In this document: in pieces, positions 54,801 through 63,800 of the stretch
Layout: each line of letters opens with the position of its first letter
Position numbering within the stretch: position 1 is the first letter of the stretch
Assembly: GCA_025642075.2 (NCBI GenBank)
Contig: JAODUO010000079.1
Location: forward strand, 25,001 to 89,000
From: Ridgeia piscesae
Lineage: Eukaryota > Annelida > Polychaeta > Sabellida > Siboglinidae
Length of the DNA stretch: 64,000 bases
Reading direction: 5' to 3'
Made by a program: the position numbers and the translations under genes
Notes under the pieces: model-generated
What the model was told of the DNA's origin: nothing
Databases searched by the model: none
Seen by the model: the letters and a program-made list of their open reading frames with translations, nothing else

Positions 54801-57800
54801 TTGATACATCTCTATACAAACTCAGATTGAGGAAAGTGCTCGCACGTGCTACAGAAAAAAGTAAAAGTACATCTCCCACAATCAGTGAAGTTTTTTAAAA
54901 AATCTACGCTACGCTACGCTAAGCTACGCTACCATGACGCTACGCTACGCTACGCTACGCTACGTTACGTTACGTTACGTTACATAAGTAAAGCATAATA
55001 TACTAATATCAAACAGTGAAATAATTATGTTAAGTACATGCTGATTATCTGGGCGCAATATTGTAGATTAACTTATTAATCTCGTGGCAATTCCTGCTGT
55101 TTTACAGTTCCAATACTTTGGTGATGTGTATAAAAACCAACTTTTATTTCCCTATTTCTGATTTAAGGATTGAAACTATAAACCACTGTTGCACTGAAGA
55201 GTAAACTATTGTTAGAGCACACTTTGTGACGAACCAGTAGTGTCAGTTTATTCTGAAATTTACGGACATTTGAGTAGTTCTTAAAATGGCGTTTAGCATT
55301 CATTCTGCATTAGAACGCTGTAGATAACAAGTATATTGAGCCAATAAATTCTTATGACTTTGTCAATAAATCCTGACGGAACGACATTGTTTGGCAGTCC
55401 AAAATTAGAAACCCATAACTTTATTGCATGCATTTGTTGAGTTTGAACAAAAAAGGTAATAAATAACTAAGCGGTGAAGGTGATAGGGGACAACAAAATG
55501 TATAAATGCAGCCTAAAACTATGTATCTCCCAAAATAAAAAAACATAACTCCTTTGCTTACACGTCATCACATTTCTGACTCTATCTCGCGTAAAATCAT
55601 TCTCAATCACAGTAGATGTAATTTTTTTTTTTTTCTTTATGTTTGCACATCACTAGTTTCTACTTCATGATATTAAACTTTTAATAGTAAATTAAAAAGC
55701 CAATAATTTGATGTTCGTTAAGACAATAACATGAAGACCATTAAAAATATGAACTTTGAACTTCATCAAACATTGTACATCAAGATATACAGCTCCGGGT
55801 GGCTTGCCACCAACTGTGACAAGGGCACTTGTTGATGTGGTGGTAAACAGCCCAGCCATCTGTGACATGTTTTAATGATGCATGTTGTAATGGAGTGCTT
55901 ATGGCAACTAGCTAAGTGAATGCAGGTTGTAGAAGTGCTATTATGTATGGACGTTGGCATTCAGTTTCCGGCAATGAGCCCTGGCGACAGTCTCCATTAA
56001 TACAGGGGAACGGCTGTGGCAATGCAGTCAGATTGTTAATAGTTACAGTCAGCGGTGGGTAACGCTACCAAATTTAAAATAGCCCACATTTGTTTAATTT
56101 GCATGTCATTTAGTTTCATAGTTGTAACTTACATGCTAATGCCACTTGGGGAAGGTAGCAATGTGTAGGGTTAAAACCTTTGTTAAGAATTGTGCATCAG
56201 ATTGGCATGAAATGCATGAATGGTTGAGAGGATGTTGTGCTCTTGGAAATAGATTGATGAATCGCTAGAAATAACAAATGACATGGTTGTAATTTATATC
56301 AATGATAATGTCTAGGTAGGCACAGAATGATAAATGTTGGTCATGTCACTGCTTTTGAAATAGTGATTGTTATCACAATGAATGAACGAATGAATGAATG
56401 ACCAACAAAATTATTGAACGAATGAATGAATGACCGACAGAATGAATGAACGAATGAATGAATGACCAACAAAATGATTGAACGAATGAATGAATGACCG
56501 ACAGAATGAACGAACGAATGAATGAATGACCGACAGAATGAACGAACGAATGAATAAATGACCGACAGAATGAATGAATGAACGAAAGAATGAATGAATG
56601 AAAGTTTATTAAAGAGTAAAACCCAGCAATATTTGTGTGTTATATTTAATGTGCTGCTATTGCTGTTTGTATACCTAAAGTCATGTGACTTACAATGAAG
56701 GCACTATGCCACTATTTAAACTAAAAACACCTAAATAAATACAATATAAATTAACATATATCAAAGTACAACATAAAATTCATAATTATTTATAATTCAT
56801 TGCAGAGATACCTGTAATTTTAAAAGCTAGCTTAAATTAACATGATTTCATTGAAATATTGACAAATATGCAATAAAAAAAAAAAGTTTTATTAAGTGTA
56901 TTAAGCGTGGTGACATTTGAGAATGGAGTAAAACAAATAGGTGAAGTATTGATAATGGGTAATCACACCCATCCAGACAAATGTTCATAGGTAATAAGAC
57001 AAATATAAAACACGTTCTCAAAGTGGCGCTGACGTCAGAATATTTTTAATACCCTCCACAACAGATTCTGCCCATCACAAATTGCGTTTGTTATTATTCA
57101 TAACTGTACTGCATGAACATGTAAAGTTATTTCCACAGTTGGTTCAGTAAAAGAGTATGTTGTTCTGTTGATAGAATAGTAATTAAGAATAGAATTGTTA
57201 GATTGAGTAACTGATGCATATTTGAACTAGCAAATTTTAATAGCTCTTCATCATAGACTGATAGTATAGATGGTTTTACCATTTATTGCTGAATTTTGCA
57301 AGGCCCAGTTAAAAGTAACCCAGGAATTTGTTTGACAATTCAATTAAAACTAACTTGTACAATTTCTCAAATGAGCTGGGTGACATGGCACAGAGGGTGA
57401 CAGATGTGTCCAGTTCTTCACACAATGATACAAAGCTGAACCAGGTGACAATGTACCTGTGGGAGTACTTTAAAGAACGCCTGTCTTCCCAATGGCACCT
57501 AGTGGTGACAGCAGAAGTAGGCCATGTTCTTGTAGATGGGATCTGCCCGGTTGTAATGACAGCATCCCTCCTGGCTCTGTGTCTACGCAGCCTCCGAGAG
57601 GAAATTACGCTCCCATTTACTGGCAGGTGAAGCTGGAGAAATGTAAAGAACGTCTCAGTCGTGGACTGGGTTGTTTCAGTAAATCAATAAGTAATTGTGC
57701 AGAGGGAGAGAGAAAGAAAGCAATGCACTGGTCATGTAAAATGTCCTACAAAAGTGCAGACTTTTGCAACAGTCTCCATTTATAGGTTAAGGTACGGTTT

Positions 57801-60800
57801 GTACCTAAAGTTTTTTTTATTAATTTACCAGTTTTGATACAGTCCCTTTAGATGTGTCACATTATTTTCACTTTCTCAGGCGGCTGGGAATCAGCACAGC
57901 GCGGAGGGAGATGGAGAGGATGGAAACTCTGTCGCTTCACTTCAAAGTCAGGTCAAGGTCAGTAGCATATAAAAGATTATAAAATAAGATTTTTATTTCA
58001 CATGTTGTTTTTGCAGCACAAAATTACAACCATGCTTAGTTATGTAAATTTTTGAAGTTGATCTTTGTGTCAGTGAAATGGTTGATGTTGTGAATGCGTA
58101 ATTGCACAGTCAGTGACTGAGTAATGTTACTGAAAATTTATTTTGTGTATTCCACATTCTTGATTTACATTAGTTGAGCCTGGACAGTTGACGTGACTTA
58201 CCTACTGCTGCACAGTGTGTGGCTTTGACATTGTGTGTTGTTTATCATTAAACATGTGTGACACATTTTATATTATGCATCGCGAGATGGCAGTCGACAA
58301 GGTGGGTGATAGGTCAAAATATAATCTAAAATATATCGTAATAAAACATTGGAATATATTCAGGTTCCACTTCAGCAAACAGAGAAAATATCCCAGAAAG
58401 TAGCTAGTTAGTAGCTACCCCCTAGTGTATACTGCCGTATAATAGTTGTCTAGATAGAGAAATCTCACTTCCAAATACAACAAGGAAATGACAGTGGTGT
58501 TGATTCTTACATATATTTCTCCACTGTGTGACTGCTGTGGGGTTGTGGAGACTAAAGACCCCAACAAGGGGTTCATTGGGCAAGGCTGACTAGAGACGAC
58601 GGACAGTTGTTGGGAAAATGCAGTTGAGGACCTCTGGTGTAGTTGTTTGACACATGTCTCTGTCTGTCTGTCTGTCTCAGGACCTCCAGCAGCAGTTGGC
58701 CAGTTGTGTTGATCAGAACCAGCATGAACTCGCTGTGCTGCAGGACTTGCACGCCCAGAAGCTCAGTGCTGCCACCCAGCGGCAGAAGCGAGAAGCGCGG
58801 GCGTATGAGGAGAAAGTGGCCAGTCTGACGGAACAGTTGCGGGCCTTTGGTGAGTCGGGCCAGAGGAACGAAAGCAGCAGTAACCAACACTAACGTACCG
58901 TAGTAACTGTGTGTCTGGAGGCTATGTTTTGGGCATTCTAATCGTAAATTATTTGTACTATCTGTCAAGTAACTAATTATATTTTATATATAACAAATTG
59001 TTTAAAGTCTGTGATAAGAATAACTAGTTATCGCCCAGTAATGAAGCTACAGTGTCCCCCTCTGGAGAGTGGTTCACAACTCAGTTAGCCTCCTGGACAA
59101 GTTTTCTAATAAACACCCAAGTAAAATGTTGTGTACGACCTTCGTGCTTTTTGAAATCCAATGCCAGTTGACAGATCAAATCCTACAAGACACAGGAAAA
59201 TATTCAGTAAAAACTGGAGCAACAACATTTTATGCATCTGCATTCACGTTGTTCTGTGTTTTTGTCAGAGAATGGCAACTCCACCTGTGGACACGAGAAG
59301 GAACTGTCAAAGCTGAAGGAACAAGTGCGCCACCTGGAGGAGATCAATGGTAAGATGTCGACGGATCTTGAGCAGATGCATGCGGCCGATCGCGAGAAAG
59401 GACGTCTGTTGGCGGAGTTGCGGGAACAACTGAAGCTGTTGGAAGAAGATCATGCAAAGGTGGGCATTTACATGTGCGTGTACACGTGCGTGCGTGCGCG
59501 CGCGTGTGTGATACTTTGGTTGCTATTCTGTTTTGAACATTTGTTATAAAGGGTAGGTTACCCATGACAGTTGTCATGTGTGCGTGTACATTGGTCAACT
59601 GACCTTGCTGAGATTTCAGATTGGATATTTAGACAGGTTATGTTAGATCTAATTGATATTAGGAATGTTCACCAAAGATTGTGCTTGCAAAATAGAAATA
59701 CATTTGGAGTGTGATTACGTGGGAACAAAGGCATATGCACTGGCTTGTGAACAAAACTAGTATTGTGACATCAGATGGAAATAGAAAGTTAGTCTGTCAT
59801 GCTGCTGTAATGTCAACTCGTCTAAAGATAGGTGGTTGCTGCTGAATTTTCGCCAACATTCAATATTGGCTTTTAAATATCATCTTCTCAAAAACCATTA
59901 TTTGCACCAACACAGGCATTGGAAGGCTAATCGTATATCCAGTTACCTGTCAAAAAACAACTGCAGTACAAATCGTCACCACTTCCCTAAATTTTGGGGT
60001 TCAATCCCCTGGATCCAATGTCAATGGTGTGATTTTTCAGTGGTGTCCATAAAATACACAAAAAGGCAAATTTGTTTAGATCTCAGGGTGTCCAAAAACA
60101 CACAATATCCAAATACATAGTCTTATGACATCATATTTTAAGTTTTCTGCATAAGACACATGTGGTTTGGCAGGTGACGGAGGAGAAGACGGAGATGTCG
60201 TCCCAGCATGCCTCACTGCTGGAGGAGATCGACGCACTGACAGAGGAGCGCCAGACACTCAAGATGAGGCTGTACGACCTCGAACAACAGACCACAGATA
60301 CAACCAATCACAACAACTCCACTGGTGTGTGTTAGAACAGTGTTACTAACTCAAGTGTCTCAAGTGTTGAGAAAAACACACTTTGGTTTCTTCTGGTTAA
60401 AGCCACTTCTAGATAACAGAGATACCATGCCAACAGATAGCTATAATGATACTATTGCCTGTTGTTTTGATAAATTTGTTTTTGTATGTAATTGTGTAAA
60501 TAGTATCCGATTCTTATAATTTCCATTTTCAAAATGTGCAACTCAAAAAGGAAAGAACTATAAAAATCAGGATTAAATCCAACAGAAAACAAGCTACACA
60601 ATCGTTAAATTGTTTTAAAAAGTCAGGTTTGATCAGCTTCATCACGATCAATTCTGTCTTTGTTTTCATCGTCTCTCTCTGTATCTAGGGGATGTGACAT
60701 CACAGTCACATGATCACGTCGCCAGCCAATCAGACACTCAGCAACTGGAGCAGCAGGTGCAGAGTTTGACCAGTGAACTGGACGCCAGTCGGCGGGAGGT

Positions 60801-63800
60801 GGAGGAGTTTGACCTGGTCAAGTCAGACTGGGCGATGGAGAAGGAAGCTCTGGAGGAAGTGTTGCTGACAATGAGGGAACAGCTGGCTGGGAAGACGGGG
60901 GAGGAAGATGGAGAGAAGGAAGGAGGGATGGGGATCGATGATTTAATGAAGGTAGGTAGTTTTGTTATGTGTGTGACTGAAGTATATTATTTATTATTTT
61001 GACAAAACTATGAAGTGACATACATTTGTTAAAAACCTCCTCAAAGATACATAAAAAACATTAAATATAAGTAGACGAATCACCCTTTATTTCAAAATGA
61101 CTGTAATATAATGAGTTATTAGTTTTAAAGGCAACAGGTCCTTTAAGTTAACTAGATAATTCTCGTGTCATATGTGGCACTTAAAAGGGACTTTAAAAAC
61201 ATAAACAATTTAATAACCCAATTAAATAATAATAAAATCATTATGAAGCTAAAGATACTCTAATATTCTAAGGCGTAGAACTTGAATGAATCAGTCAAGT
61301 GGTCCTTCCAACATAGTATGTGCACATATTTATAAGTGTGTGTGTTATAACCGCATGAAAAAGTTATAAAAGACCGTGTAATAGAAATTGGAACTACGCA
61401 TTAAAAACATTTTAGCCATTTGCTTATTATTTCAAATACATACCGTTATTTGAATTCAGGATCTAGAGGCAGAGCGAGAGAAGGTGGCCAGATTACAGAA
61501 AGAACTTCAACAAAATGCAGGTTTGTCTTCTGTTTATCATTAGTAGCCTGCACAGCCCCTCAATCAGTCTAGTTCACTCTAACATTGCTCTAATTTACTC
61601 AGCTGCATAACAAATTACTTTATAGATAGTAGTGCATACCAGGTGTGCAAATTAATTGAATCTTGGCTGAATTTTTCCCAAGTGAGTCAAAAGTGATGTT
61701 GGACTGACCAGTGTGAAGTGCTTGACACAGTCCTTGGTACTGGATACTGGGCTCTACAAGAACTTAAAGCTTGTCCCTGTATCAGAAGCCTGTGACTGCT
61801 GCAGGCTTTAGTAGCCTCCTGCAGTTGCCACAGCTGTAGTTGTCTGTTCATCACCTTACCAAACCTATGATAACTCATCAAGATTTAAATTATTTGTTGA
61901 CCTGTGATTCATTTCCACTCAGTCTGTCCCCCTGTCACAAGTTTGTGGTTTACTTGTACATGGGTGGTTGTATATGTGTCCAAAGCATTTACACCAGTGC
62001 GTTTCCACAATCAGCTGCATGGTGGTTTATATGAAGTAACAAGATGTTGGTAGTGAATACTGACCATATGTAACTGTCTGTTCTGCCTGTGTTTGTTGGC
62101 AGCGGCTCATGTGGCCCTGGACGACATAGAGCGAACTCTGCAGACGTCAACACAAGAGGCAGAAGAGGCCAAACTACAACTGCGGGAAAAATGTGTCGAG
62201 ATGGACAAACTTCAACGTCGGCTCGACGAAACAGAACAGGAGATCACCGAGAGTAATAAGAAAGTTTCCTGGCTGTCAACGCAACTAGAAACGACAGAAC
62301 TTGCGACGAGAAATGACCTAGAGCAAGAGTTGAGTGACTTACAGAAGCAGCTGAAAGCAAAGAACGAGGAACTGATGGACGCGAATGTGGAACTAGAAGA
62401 AATGAAGATGCTGATGCAGGAGAAAGGAGAGCAGGCCGATGCGTTGAGAGCTCGTTTGGAGGAGCAGGCGTTGGAGCTCGAGAATGCAGGAGCAGAGAAT
62501 GAGCAACTGTCGAGTAGCATAGAGGAGCTCGACTCGCAACACGAGGAGGCGATGTCACAGGTGATCACCACCAGGGAGAAACTACTGACTGAGAACAAGG
62601 CACTCCAGGAGCGATGTGCTGCTTTGGAAAGTGAAAAACTTGTAAACGAAAAAAGACTACGGTCGAGTGATGATGCCGTGAAAGGCACATCGAAGGAGGA
62701 ACTGAACCAACTGAGGGAGAAGTTAGAGAAGGCAGCGATGACACTCAACGAGATGCACATGGACAAGAAGGAGCTGGAGACGGAGGCAGTTTCGCTGAAA
62801 CGGAAAATCTCCGACCTGCAGAAGAAGCTGAAGGCGGGTACGTCGGAGATCACGTCGCTTAAACAGAAGAACCTGGAGCTGGAGATAGACGTGACGTCGT
62901 CGCGGGAGGAACTGTCGCTGCTCAAGCAGTCGGTGGCGGCTAGGGACGACTTGGGGCAGCTGCGGAAACAGTTTGAGGAGAGCTGGAATGAGAGCACGCG
63001 TAAGGAGATGTCGACAGAGCTGCACCAGGAGGTGGCGCTGCTCAAGGCTGATCTCGCCGCGGCACAGCTGGAAAAAGAGGTTGTCTCGCGGCAGCTGGAA
63101 CAGCTCAAGAACCGCGGGTCCTCGGACGATCAGGCTTCCTCCGTGACGGCGTCGCAGTCGTCCGTCGAGCTTCTCGCTCACATCGACTCGCTGCAGAACC
63201 AGAACGAGTCCCTTGAGAAGCTGCTCGGCGACACGGAGGAGAAGCTCGCCGAGATCGGGCAGTTGTACGACGCCCAGATCGTGACGACAGAGGGACACAC
63301 AGCGCAGGTGAAACACCTCACTCAGCAGGTGGACTCACTGACGCAGGAGAGAGACGCCGTGACGAGGCAGCTGAAGGAGAGCATGGAGAAGGTGCAGGAG
63401 GAGGTGCAGAGGTACGAACGGGAGAAGGGGAAGAACGAGGAGCTGGGTGCAAAAGTGTCGGAGTTAGAAGCGCTGTGTGTTGACCTTGAGAAGAGCAAGG
63501 TCATGCTGGACGAGACGTTGAGGGAGAAGCGAGAGGTGACACAGGCGTGGGAGGAGAGCAAGGGGTTCATCGCGACCCTCAGGGTGGAGAACGAGGGGCT
63601 GTTACGTGAGAAGGAGAACAGCACAAAGTTGATCCGACAGCAGCGGGCGGAGATTGAGCGATTAGGCAGCGTCGCCTCGTCAACAGCTGTCAGTGATGAC
63701 GCACTGGAAAACTCGTCGGAAGACATCAGTAATGAGCAGAATGCCAGTCGCACGAAGCCGTCAACGCATCGAAGCGAGAACGCAGATGGGAAGGACCAGA

